From Roseivivax isoporae LMG 25204 (GTDB taxonomy: Bacteria > Pseudomonadota > Alphaproteobacteria > Rhodobacterales > Rhodobacteraceae), in the NCBI RefSeq assembly GCF_000521865.1, contig NZ_JAME01000002.1:1-64000 (forward strand): a DNA stretch of 64,000 bases. The letters run 5' to 3'. Under the pieces are notes generated by a model. That model worked only from the letters and a program-made list of their open reading frames with translations, had not been told where the DNA came from and searched no databases. Shown here piece after piece: positions 1 through 6,902 of this stretch. Within the stretch, counting starts at the first letter, position 1. Each line of letters opens with the position of its first letter. Both the position numbers and the translations under genes were made by a program.

Positions 1-58
1 ACTCCAAAGGGAGCAGGTCACGGTTGTCACGAACGACGGCGCGACAAGGAGTATCGGC

Positions 59-442
59 ATGTTTCACAAGATGGACAGGGTCAAGGTTGAAAACCCGAGA
101 GCTCGAGTGATCGTGGTGAAGGAGATCTTCGACCCCAATGGCGAGGCTCTCCTGGGCGCGGTGGCGACCGTCGGCGGACCAAGGGCGCACCTGGGTTGTC
201 TGCAACTGATGTGTGACATCGCGAGTTCTGCGCAGTTATCGAGGCCCATGCAGGCCGATCTCGAGCGCCGCCATCAGCTCCTGGCAAAGGCACGGACCGT
301 AGGCGCTGCGCACGACGATGAAACGGATCGGTCTCGTGAGGAAGTCGGGCACATGACGGACCGACTCACCGAACTCCTGGAGGAGATCGGACCGGCGGGC
401 CGAAAGGTCGATCTCAGTGAATGGCTCGTGCGACGGGCATGA
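59..442 (+). CDS. Hypothetical protein, island cargo
   Basis: This encodes 127 residues of no family I recognise. The start at 59 is supported by AAGGAG at 46-51, seven bases upstream. The N-terminal half is mixed hydrophobic; the C-terminal half is charged and helical, with many Asp, Glu and Arg, ending in a SEWLVRR segment. There is no signal peptide or membrane segment. Codon use is visibly less GC-biased than in the genes from 2143 onwards. It is the first of three same-strand small genes lying between the window edge and an AlpA-type gene, so it is probably cargo of an island inserted at tRNA-Phe. Function unknown. Confidence 0.55.
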   Translation: MFHKMDRVKVENPRARVIVVKEIFDPNGEALLGAVATVGGPRAHLGCLQLMCDIASSAQLSRPMQADLERRHQLLAKARTVGAAHDDETDRSREEVGHMTDRLTELLEEIGPAGRKVDLSEWLVRRA

Positions 443-517
443 CCAACGCCCGGCCTCCGAGCCGGGATCTTGACGCGCGCAGCAAGGTGCTGCGCCGAGA
501 AAAACGAGGAGTTGGCC

Positions 518-958
518 ATGAACAAAGACTATCTGGAAATGCCCCTGGAAAACCTCTGCGCGAAGATCCTGTTCGATCTCGAGGCCGCATCTGACGGACT
601 GCTGTCGGCAGACATTGCGGGGAGTGCTCACGACCGCGCCGTAATGGCGCGATGGGCCGCGCGTGTGCGCGGAGGCGGCGGCCTGAGGCATGGCGTGTCG
701 GCAACGATAACGCCCATACTCGCGCTGCTGCAAGCCGAGATGGACGAAGAAACGAGAGGTTACCGGAACGTTTTCGAGGGTCATCTCGACACGGAGGAGG
801 GGCCGGTCGGCCACGTGGTCCGTAGGCGGTTCCTTACGGAACGTGGTGAGCGCATCCGCGCCTGGCACGACGGTCTTCGCCGTCTCAGGCATATGCTTCA
901 AGTCGCCGAGGCCCGCCTCGACGCCGAGCGGGCGGTCAATCGGAGGATGGCGCGGTGA
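518..958 (+). CDS. Hypothetical protein, island cargo
   Basis: This encodes 146 residues from an ATG at 518, preceded by CGAGGAG eight bases upstream. The frame stays open back to 470, but that start lacks a ribosome-binding site. The product is soluble, rich in Arg, Glu and Ala, and largely helical, with a Gly-rich RVRGGGG turn near residue 60. I see no enzyme motif or DNA-binding signature. It lies 75 bp after the first unknown gene and 43 bp before the third, consistent with one transcript. Function unknown; context suggests mobile-element cargo. Confidence 0.5.
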   Translation: MNKDYLEMPLENLCAKILFDLEAASDGLLSADIAGSAHDRAVMARWAARVRGGGGLRHGVSATITPILALLQAEMDEETRGYRNVFEGHLDTEEGPVGHVVRRRFLTERGERIRAWHDGLRRLRHMLQVAEARLDAERAVNRRMAR

Positions 959-1001
959 AGCGGGACAGAACCGTCTGCCGCTCCGCATCGGAGGTGTGGG
1001 C

Positions 1002-1373
1002 ATGATAAGGAGGTCCGACCCCTTCGGCGGCGACCGGGCACGGCTCGCGTTTGATCTCGGCAAGGCGTGGGCCTGGTGCGAACATGTTCATCGCGATATC
1101 GGGCCGTTCACCCTCGTCGCAGGGGTGTTCGATCTGGGCGACGGCCGCTTCGGCGTCGAGCCCGGTATTGAAGAAGCAGAGTGGTATTTCGAGTGCGGTG
1201 TCATACGTGAGACGGCCCTCGAAGCGCTCGGCACGCTCGGCTATCTCGAAGCCCCGGTAGAATGGTATGCCCGATACCCAACCGCTTTCATATTCGCGCG
1301 GCGTCTCTCTGCGCATGAGGCGTTGCCGGCAGTCGGCTTCTTTCATGGTAAGGGCCTGCCGACACGCGGATAG
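1002..1373 (+). CDS. Hypothetical protein, island cargo
   Basis: This encodes 123 residues from an ATG at 1002 with GGAGGTG about seven bases upstream; the frame is open further up to 843 without a ribosome site. The protein is soluble, with aromatic-rich segments (WAWCEH, EAEWYFECG, PVEWYARYP), and looks like a compact alpha/beta domain. No catalytic motif is recognised. It is the last of the three unknown genes and is followed 20 bases later by a strong hairpin at 1393-1426. Function unknown. Confidence 0.5.
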   Translation: MIRRSDPFGGDRARLAFDLGKAWAWCEHVHRDIGPFTLVAGVFDLGDGRFGVEPGIEEAEWYFECGVIRETALEALGTLGYLEAPVEWYARYPTAFIFARRLSAHEALPAVGFFHGKGLPTRG

Positions 1374-1392
1374 CTCGGCGGAATGAAAAGAC

Positions 1393-1426
1393 GAAGAAGG
1401 CCCGGGCAGTTGCGCGGGCCTTCTTC
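1393..1426. terminator. Hairpin, probable terminator of island genes
   Basis: A perfect 12-bp inverted repeat (GAAGAAGGCCCG at 1393-1404, CGGGCCTTCTTC at 1415-1426) has a 10-base loop. The bases after the right arm are not a T-run, so termination on the plus strand may be weak. The AT-rich outer part of the stem would supply some U residues for either direction. It separates the three plus-strand genes from the minus-strand AlpA-type gene. Confidence 0.55.
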
Positions 1427-1522
1427 CAGTATCTATGGCTCAAGGATAAGGCCCTACATTGTCGAGGCACCTGCGGCAGAGCGAACCCTTTGCATGCTTC
1501 AGGTTTCATCCGACTGCCTGCA

Positions 1523-1717
1523 TCACTCCGGGAATTTTCCTTCGACCACCTTCATGATGAGAGAGCGGCGCCAGCGGCTCGAACGCCCTTGTTTCTGTGC
1601 TTTGGGAAACGTTCCGCGGGCTATGTCGCGGTAGATGCTTGCCTTGGAGCGAGCCACGATCTCACAGACCGCCGTGATCGGCAGCAGAACATCGTGGGGG
1701 GTGTCTTCGTGGTTCAT
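1523..1717 (-). CDS. AlpA-family phage/island regulator
   Basis: This encodes 64 residues resembling AlpA-type regulators (MerR-like winged helix), small activators of excision genes in cryptic prophages and islands. The helix-turn-helix region is LLPITAVCEIVARSKASIYR, followed by the typical GTFPKAQKQG wing with SRWRRS. The start at 1717 has an excellent ribosome site (GGAGAAG), but that site lies inside a 9-bp hairpin (1715-1749). It is read towards the window edge, downstream of a 45-residue ORF and of tRNA-Phe. No integrase is visible in the window, so either the rest of the element lies to the left or the element has decayed. Confidence 0.8.
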   Translation of the reverse strand: MNHEDTPHDVLLPITAVCEIVARSKASIYRDIARGTFPKAQKQGRSSRWRRSLIMKVVEGKFPE

Positions 1718-1749
1718 TCTTCTTCTCCGATTGCTGAACTGGAGAAGAA
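1715..1749 (-). promoter_or_regulatory. Hairpin covering the AlpA ribosome site
   Basis: In the minus-strand transcript, TTCTTCTCC (1749-1741) can pair perfectly with GGAGAAGAA (1728-1720), with a 12-base loop. The right arm is the Shine-Dalgarno sequence of the AlpA-type gene, ending two or three bases before its ATG. If it forms, the stem would hide the ribosome site. The symmetric DNA could equally be an operator. Confidence 0.45.
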
Positions 1750-1759
1750 ATGATGTCGA

Positions 1760-1897
1760 TCAGGTTTCGCCGGAAACGCGGATATGCCAGTAATCGTGTC
1801 TGAGCCAATCGATCAAGGGAGGGGAGTCTGTCGTCCCGCTGTCGTCCCGGAGCAGCGTCCGCACAATTTCGACCAGCTCTTGGGTGCTAAAAACCAT
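1760..1897 (-). CDS. Short ORF (45 aa) between tRNA-Phe and AlpA
   Basis: An ATG at 1897 opens a 45-residue frame ending in TGA at 1760-1762. The product begins MVFSTQELVEIVRTLLRDD and ends WHIRVSGET. A TTG at 1903 in the same frame is an alternative start; an in-frame TGA lies just before it. It ends 42 bp before the AlpA-type gene on the same strand, so the two may be cotranscribed. It could be a small island protein or a fragment of a longer gene interrupted at the tRNA junction. I recognise no family. Confidence 0.35.
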   Translation of the reverse strand: MVFSTQELVEIVRTLLRDDSGTTDSPPLIDWLRHDYWHIRVSGET

Positions 1898-1918
1898 TGC
1901 CAATCAATGGTTTATGAG

Positions 1919-1993
1919 TGGTGCCCGGGGGCGGAATCGAACCACCGACACGAGGATTTTCAATCCACTGCTCTACCCCTGAGCTACCCGGGC
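1919..1993 (-). tRNA. tRNA-Phe (GAA)
   Basis: The minus strand folds as a cloverleaf: acceptor GCCCGGG/CCCGGGC, D arm GCTC/GAGC, anticodon loop TTGAAAA (anticodon GAA), T arm GGTGG TTCGATT CCGCC, discriminator A and an encoded CCA (1919-1921). The anticodon stem GTGGA/TCCTC has an apparent U-U mismatch at its second pair. Its 3' end faces the island-like region at 1-1900, the usual arrangement when an integrase uses a tRNA 3' end as attachment site. Confidence 0.93.
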
Positions 1994-2142
1994 ACGGGTG
2001 AGGGCTGACCCTCGGGGTGAGCGGGGGGATAGCCGAGGGCCGCGGCGGTGTCCAGAGGGCGGGGACGAGAAAAATCGCGCCGCGTGCGGGCGGCCGTGCG
2101 TGCGGGCTTTCGCTGGTCCGCGGAGGGCGCTAGGTCAGGCGG

Positions 2143-3219
2143 ATGAGCTACACAGCGACTTCTGCCGACGACCTTCTCGCGCATGGCTTCGACACGGTGA
2201 TCGACGTGCGCTCGCCGTCGGAATTCGCCGAGGACCACGTGCCGGGGGCAATCAACCTGCCGGTCCTCGACGATGCCGAGCGGGCCCGCGTCGGCACCAT
2301 CTACAAGCAGCAATCGCCGTTCCTCGCGCGCAAGATCGGCGCGGCGCTGGTGTTCCGCAATGCCGCGGCGCATGTCGAGGGGCCGCTCGCCCTGCATGAC
2401 GGCGCCTGGCGGCCGCTGGTCTACTGCTGGCGTGGCGGGCAGCGCTCGGGGTCGATGCGCTGGATGCTCGAGCAGATCGGCTGGCGGGCCGAGGCGCTCG
2501 GGGGCGGCTATCGCACCTGGCGGCGACTCGTGACGGACCGGCTCTACGCGGCGCCGCTCGGTTTCTCGCTCGTGCAGCTCGGCGGCTACACGGGCACGGC
2601 CAAGACCGCGCTGCTGCCGCGGCTTGCCGCGCGGGGCGTGCAGGTGATCGACCTCGAGGGGCTCGCGCGGCACCGCGGCTCGCTTCTCGGCGACCTGCCG
2701 GGCGGGCAGCCGTCGCAGAAGGCCTTCGAGACGGCACTGGTGCAGGCGCTGCACGGACTCGACCCGGCGCGGCCGGTGGTGGTCGAGGCGGAGAGCTCGA
2801 AGATCGGGCGCATCCTGCTGCCGCCGTCGCTCTGGGAGGCGATGAAGGTCGCGCCCTGGATCGAGGTCGAGGCGCCGGTCGAGGCCCGGGCGGCCTATCT
2901 TGCAGAGGCCTACGACGACATCCTGTCGGATGAGGCCGCGCTCAGGCAGAAGCTCGACCCGCTGCGCCGGCACCGCGGCCACGAGGTGGTCGACCACTGG
3001 ACGGATCTCATCCGCGCGGGCGACCGCCGGGCGCTCTGCGCCGCGCTGGTCGCGGACCATTACGACCCGGCCTACCGGCGCTCCATGCGCGCGGTTGGGC
3101 CGGTCGTGGCGGGGCGCGTCGACACCGCGCGGCTCGATCCGCCGGCGCTCGAGGCGGTGGCGGACCGCGTCGCCGCCATGGTGGCGGGCATGGGACCCGC
3201 CGCGCGGGTCAGTCCGTGA
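2143..3219 (+). CDS. mnmH: tRNA 2-selenouridine synthase
   Basis: MnmH (SelU/YbbB) replaces sulfur with selenium at the wobble 2-thiouridine of tRNA-Lys, -Glu and -Gln, through a geranylated intermediate, using selenophosphate. The 358 residues match the family length. An N-terminal rhodanese domain (about 1-125) carries the catalytic Cys95 in VYCWRGGQRSGS. A P-loop domain follows with GGYTGTAKT at 147-155; the family motif is usually GxTGxGKT, so Ala replaces the second Gly. The gene faces the SelD fusion, which would make its selenium donor, and the two coding regions overlap tail-to-tail by 11 bp. Confidence 0.93.
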   Translation: MSYTATSADDLLAHGFDTVIDVRSPSEFAEDHVPGAINLPVLDDAERARVGTIYKQQSPFLARKIGAALVFRNAAAHVEGPLALHDGAWRPLVYCWRGGQRSGSMRWMLEQIGWRAEALGGGYRTWRRLVTDRLYAAPLGFSLVQLGGYTGTAKTALLPRLAARGVQVIDLEGLARHRGSLLGDLPGGQPSQKAFETALVQALHGLDPARPVVVEAESSKIGRILLPPSLWEAMKVAPWIEVEAPVEARAAYLAEAYDDILSDEAALRQKLDPLRRHRGHEVVDHWTDLIRAGDRRALCAALVADHYDPAYRRSMRAVGPVVAGRVDTARLDPPALEAVADRVAAMVAGMGPAARVSP

Positions 3220-5380
3220 CGTCGATCTGGCCGGCCATCCCGCCGGTCAGCCAGCCGATCTGCGCCGCCTCGGTGTAACCCTCGGCGTGGAGCGCCGCGA
3301 GAAGGCCGCGGGCATCCTCGGGGGCGACCGCGGCGAGGAGCCCGCCCGCCGTCTGCGGGTCGAAGACCAGCGCGATTTCGGCGGTTTCGGGCAGGTCGGG
3401 CATCACCGCGCGGTTCTGGGGGTAGAGCGAGGACCGCACGCCGCGGGCCGCGAGGGCAAGTGCGCCGTCCAGATGCGGGATCGCGTGCAGCCAGAGTTCC
3501 GCGCCGGTGCCGGAGGCGGCCGCGAGCGATTGCAGGTGGCCGGCGAGGCCGAAGCCCGTGACGTCGGTCATGGCGCGCGCACCCCGCAGGACATGCGCCG
3601 CGAGCGCCTCGGACCGGGTCATGGCGGCAAGTGCCGCGGCGACCGTGCGGGCGCCGGCGCGGCGGTCCATCTCGGCCGCCATGATCGTTCCGGAGCCGAG
3701 GCCCTTGGTCAGGATCAGCGCGTCGCCCGGGCGCCCGCCCGAGAGCGTCACCGGCGCGCCGTCGCAGAGGCCCGTGACCGAGAAGCCGATGCTGAGCTCG
3801 TCGCCGACGGAGGTGTGCCCGCCCACGAGATCGGCGCCCGCAGCCCGCAGGACCTCCTCGGCGGTCTGCAGGATCTCCTGCAGCGTGCGCGCGGCGAGCG
3901 CGTCCGAGAGCCGCGGCAGGATGACGTTCGCGGTCGCGGCCTGCGGGGCCGCCGCCATGGCGTGCACATCGTTCAGTGCGTGCACGGCGGAAATGCGGGT
4001 CATGACGGCGGGGTCGGGCCAGAGCGCGCGCAGATGGTCGGTGCTGATGACCTGCCGCACGCCGCCCACGACCAGCACTGCGGCGTCGTCGTTGGCCAGC
4101 CGCTCCACGTCGTCGCGCTGCGGGGGCGAGATGCGGCGGAGCGCGTCGTTCAGCGTGCCGCGCCCGACCTTGGCGCCGCAGCCGCCGCACATGGGCTTTG
4201 GACCCAGCGCCTCGCGCAGGCCGCGGGCGCGGGGCCAGGGCAGGTCGGGCGCGGGCATGCGCGGCAGGTCCGACAGCTTCTCCATGAAGCGGCGGTCGAT
4301 GCGGTCCTTCCAGCGCCAGACCCAGCCGCCCGAGAACGACAGGCCGAACCGGTCGCCGAGCGCGCGCGTGCCGCCGAGCGAGACGAGCTTGAGGTAATCG
4401 CGCTGCGGCCGGTAGCGGCGATAGCCGCCGCGCCCGAGCGCAACGCGCAGGTTGTGGTCGAGAACCGGCGCCTGCCGCACCGCGTAGACGCCGGCCTTGG
4501 GGCGCGGATGCTCCGCCATGTGCGCGCAATCGCCCACGGCGAAGATGCCCTCGGCCGAGCTCTGCAGTCGCGGGCCGACGGTCACGAAGCCGTCGGTCAT
4601 GTGGAGCCCCGAGCGGGCGAGCCAGGGCTGTGCCCGCGCGCCGGCGGCGCCCGCGACGAAGGCTGCCGGGATCGCGGTGCCGTCGGCCAGCACGAGACCC
4701 GCGGCGTCGACGCGGGTGATCTCGACGTCCTCGTGCAGGACGATCGCCGCCGCCCGCAGCGCCTCGCCGAGCCGCCGCCGCGTGCCCGCGCGCAGGCCCG
4801 CGACGGCACGGCCGCTGTCGAGGAGGTGCACCTGCCGCTCTGGCGCCACCGCCGCGAGCCGGTGCGCCATGGCGAGCGCGAGCTCGGTGCCCGCGATGCC
4901 CGCGCCGATCACAGCCGCGTCGCCTTCCGCGCCCGAGGCGAGGAAGCGCTCCCACCGTTCGGCGAAGGGACCGAGCGGCTTGGCCGGGACCGCGTGGGCG
5001 CCGAAGCCCACGAGGTCGGGCATGTCCGAGGTCACGCCGATGTCGAGCGAGGCCACGTCGAAACCCACGGGCGTCCGCCCCTCGACCGCGATCTCGCGGC
5101 GGTGCAGGTCGAGGTCGCAGGCCCGCCCGAGGATGAGCCGCGCGCCGGCAAAGCGCGCAAGCCGCACGAGGTCGATCTCGAGCGCCTCGCGGGGGTAGTG
5201 CCCCGCGACGAAGCCCGGCAGCATGCCCGAATAGGCGGTGGCGGGCGTGGGGTCGATCACCGTCAGCCGGACGCCCGGCAGCGGCTTCATCCCCCAGCGC
5301 CGCAGCACCAGCGCGTGGGTGTGGCCGCCGCCGATCAGGACGAGGTCGCGGGTCAGCGGCAGGGGCGGGGCGGCAAGCAT
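3209..5380 (-). CDS. selD: NADH dehydrogenase-like/SelD fusion
   Basis: This is a bifunctional protein of about 723 residues. Residues 1-380 form an FAD/NAD(P) pyridine nucleotide-disulfide oxidoreductase like type II NADH or sulfide:quinone dehydrogenases (LVLIGGGHTHALVL near the start, GAGIAGTE, EGIFAVGDCAH). From about 390 it is selenide, water dikinase, which makes selenophosphate. The SelD motif reads CGGCGAKVG; its second Cys (about 401) aligns with the essential E. coli Cys17, and Ala replaces Cys19. The start at 5380 has CGGAGA upstream; ATG 5419 is the alternative. It lies 72 bp after urtE on the same strand. Such fusions are known in cyanobacteria and proteobacteria; the oxidoreductase half may reduce selenium compounds (inference). 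Confidence 0.92.
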   Translation of the reverse strand: MLAAPPLPLTRDLVLIGGGHTHALVLRRWGMKPLPGVRLTVIDPTPATAYSGMLPGFVAGHYPREALEIDLVRLARFAGARLILGRACDLDLHRREIAVEGRTPVGFDVASLDIGVTSDMPDLVGFGAHAVPAKPLGPFAERWERFLASGAEGDAAVIGAGIAGTELALAMAHRLAAVAPERQVHLLDSGRAVAGLRAGTRRRLGEALRAAAIVLHEDVEITRVDAAGLVLADGTAIPAAFVAGAAGARAQPWLARSGLHMTDGFVTVGPRLQSSAEGIFAVGDCAHMAEHPRPKAGVYAVRQAPVLDHNLRVALGRGGYRRYRPQRDYLKLVSLGGTRALGDRFGLSFSGGWVWRWKDRIDRRFMEKLSDLPRMPAPDLPWPRARGLREALGPKPMCGGCGAKVGRGTLNDALRRISPPQRDDVERLANDDAAVLVVGGVRQVISTDHLRALWPDPAVMTRISAVHALNDVHAMAAAPQAATANVILPRLSDALAARTLQEILQTAEEVLRAAGADLVGGHTSVGDELSIGFSVTGLCDGAPVTLSGGRPGDALILTKGLGSGTIMAAEMDRRAGARTVAAALAAMTRSEALAAHVLRGARAMTDVTGFGLAGHLQSLAAASGTGAELWLHAIPHLDGALALAARGVRSSLYPQNRAVMPDLPETAEIALVFDPQTAGGLLAAVAPEDARGLLAALHAEGYTEAAQIGWLTGGMAGQIDVTD

Positions 5381-5452
5381 GGGCAGTCTCCGGCTGTCGC
5401 CACCCGCAATAGCATGCATGCCCCGCCACTCAAGGGCGGACGGGCCGCGGCG

Positions 5453-6148
5453 TCAGATCGACACGCGCGACAGGAGCGCCTCGCGGTCGATCTCGCCCGC
5501 CTTGCCCGAGAGGGACACCGCGCCGCGCGTGACCGCCACGAAGCGGTCGGCGAGGCCCCAGGTGAAGTCGAAATACTGTTCGACGAGGACGATCGCCATC
5601 TCGCCCTCGTCGCGCAGCTCGGCGATGACGCGGCCGATCTGCTGGATGATGTTGGGCTGGATGCCCTCGGTCGGTTCGTCGAGCAGAAGCACGCGCGGCC
5701 GGGTGATGAGCGCGCGGGCGATGGCGAGCTGCTGCTGCTGGCCGCCCGACAGGTCGCCGCCGCGCCGCGCGCGCATCTCGCGCAGCACCGGAAAGAGCCG
5801 CCAGATGCGGTCGGGCACGCCGCGCTCGGGCCCCGACAGGCAGGCAAATCCCGTCTCGAGGTTCTCCATCACCGTCATGAGCGGGAAGATCTCGCGCCCC
5901 TGCGGCACGTAGGCGATGCCCGCGCGGGCCGCCTGCATGGCGGTCGGATGGTCGAGCCGCCGGCCATCGAGCGTGACCGTGCCGCCGGAATAGGGATGCC
6001 GGCCCGCGATCGCCTTGAGCAGCGACGTCTTGCCCACCCCGTTCGTGCCCATGACGGCGGTCACGCGGCCCGCTTCGGCCACGAGGTCGATGCCGTGCAG
6101 GATCTGGCTCTGGCCGTAATGCAGCGTCAGGCGGTCGACCTCGAGCAT
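5453..6148 (-). CDS. urtE: Urea ABC transporter ATPase UrtE
   Basis: This is the second cytoplasmic ATPase of the high-affinity urea importer. It has 231 residues with Walker A GTNGVGKTS, signature LSGGQQQQLAIARAL and Walker B VLLLDEPTEGIQP. It resembles LivF but carries the Urt-type GTNGVGKT and ends in a short C-terminus. It is the last urt gene, starting 13 bp after urtD, so coupled translation is likely. Confidence 0.93.
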   Translation of the reverse strand: MLEVDRLTLHYGQSQILHGIDLVAEAGRVTAVMGTNGVGKTSLLKAIAGRHPYSGGTVTLDGRRLDHPTAMQAARAGIAYVPQGREIFPLMTVMENLETGFACLSGPERGVPDRIWRLFPVLREMRARRGGDLSGGQQQQLAIARALITRPRVLLLDEPTEGIQPNIIQQIGRVIAELRDEGEMAIVLVEQYFDFTWGLADRFVAVTRGAVSLSGKAGEIDREALLSRVSI

Positions 6149-6161
6149 GTGCGGCGCCTCC

Positions 6162-6902
6162 TCAGCGTCCCAGGTAGACGTCGATGACGTCGCGGTTTGC
6201 GGTGACGTGGTCGAGGCTGCCCTCGGCCAGGACCGAGCCCTCGTGCAGGACGGTCACCTTGCAGCCGAGCCTGCGGACGAAGTCCATGTCGTGTTCCACC
6301 ACCACCACGGCGTGGCGTTCCGCGAGCCGTTTCAGCAGGTCCGTGGTGTGCGCGCGCTCTGCCGGGGTCATGCCGGCGGCGGGCTCGTCCACGAGCAGGA
6401 GCCGCGGATCCTGCGCCAGCAGCATGCCGATCTCGAGCCATTGCTTCTGGCCGTGGGACAGCTCGCCCGCGATGCGGGGCAGGTCGTCCGAGAGGCCGAT
6501 CTCGGCCGCGATCGCGGCGATGCGGTCCGCGCTCGCCTGCGTAGGCCGCAGGCGCAGCACGTCGAGCGGCCCGCGCGGCGCCTTGAGCGCCATGGCGAGG
6601 TTCTCGCGCACGGTCTGCGCCTCGAACACGGTCGGTTTCTGGAACTTGCGCCCGATGCCCGCCCGCGCGATCTGGCTTTCCGAGAGCTTGAGGAGCGACA
6701 CCGACTTCTCGCCCCAGAGGACACGGCCGGTGTCGGGCCGGGTCTTGCCGGTCACGATGTCCATGAACGTCGTCTTGCCGGCGCCGTTCGGACCGATGAT
6801 GGCGCGCAGCTCCGGCTCGCCGATCTGGAACGAGAGGTTGTTGATGGCGCGGAAGCCGTCGAAGGACACCGAGACGCCGGACAGCTCGAGCAGCGACGCC
6901 AT
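6162..6902 (-). CDS. urtD: Urea ABC transporter ATPase UrtD
   Basis: This 246-residue LivG-like ATPase pairs with UrtE to energise urea uptake. Visible motifs are Walker A GPNGAGKTT, signature LSHGQKQWLEIGMLL and Walker B LLLVDEPAAGMTP with the H-loop VVVEHDMDFV. LSHGQKQWLEI in place of LSGGQ is typical of UrtD. The ATG at 6902 overlaps the urtC stop by one base (TGATG), so the frame that continues upstream is not used. Confidence 0.93.
   Translation of the reverse strand: MASLLELSGVSVSFDGFRAINNLSFQIGEPELRAIIGPNGAGKTTFMDIVTGKTRPDTGRVLWGEKSVSLLKLSESQIARAGIGRKFQKPTVFEAQTVRENLAMALKAPRGPLDVLRLRPTQASADRIAAIAAEIGLSDDLPRIAGELSHGQKQWLEIGMLLAQDPRLLLVDEPAAGMTPAERAHTTDLLKRLAERHAVVVVEHDMDFVRRLGCKVTVLHEGSVLAEGSLDHVTANRDVIDVYLGR

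Noticed and set aside
1784-2008. Plus-strand 74-residue frame ending in a GAESNHRHEDFQSTALPLSYPG-like stretch
   Set aside because: This is the antisense of tRNA-Phe, a well-known spurious protein signature.
1984-3060. Long minus-strand frame opposite mnmH
   Set aside because: Arg/Ala/His-rich shadow of a high-GC gene; the plus strand encodes a complete MnmH with conserved motifs.
2900-6187. 1095-residue plus-strand frame across selD and urtE
   Set aside because: Low-complexity Arg/His/Ala shadow; the opposite strand carries intact SelD and UrtE motifs.
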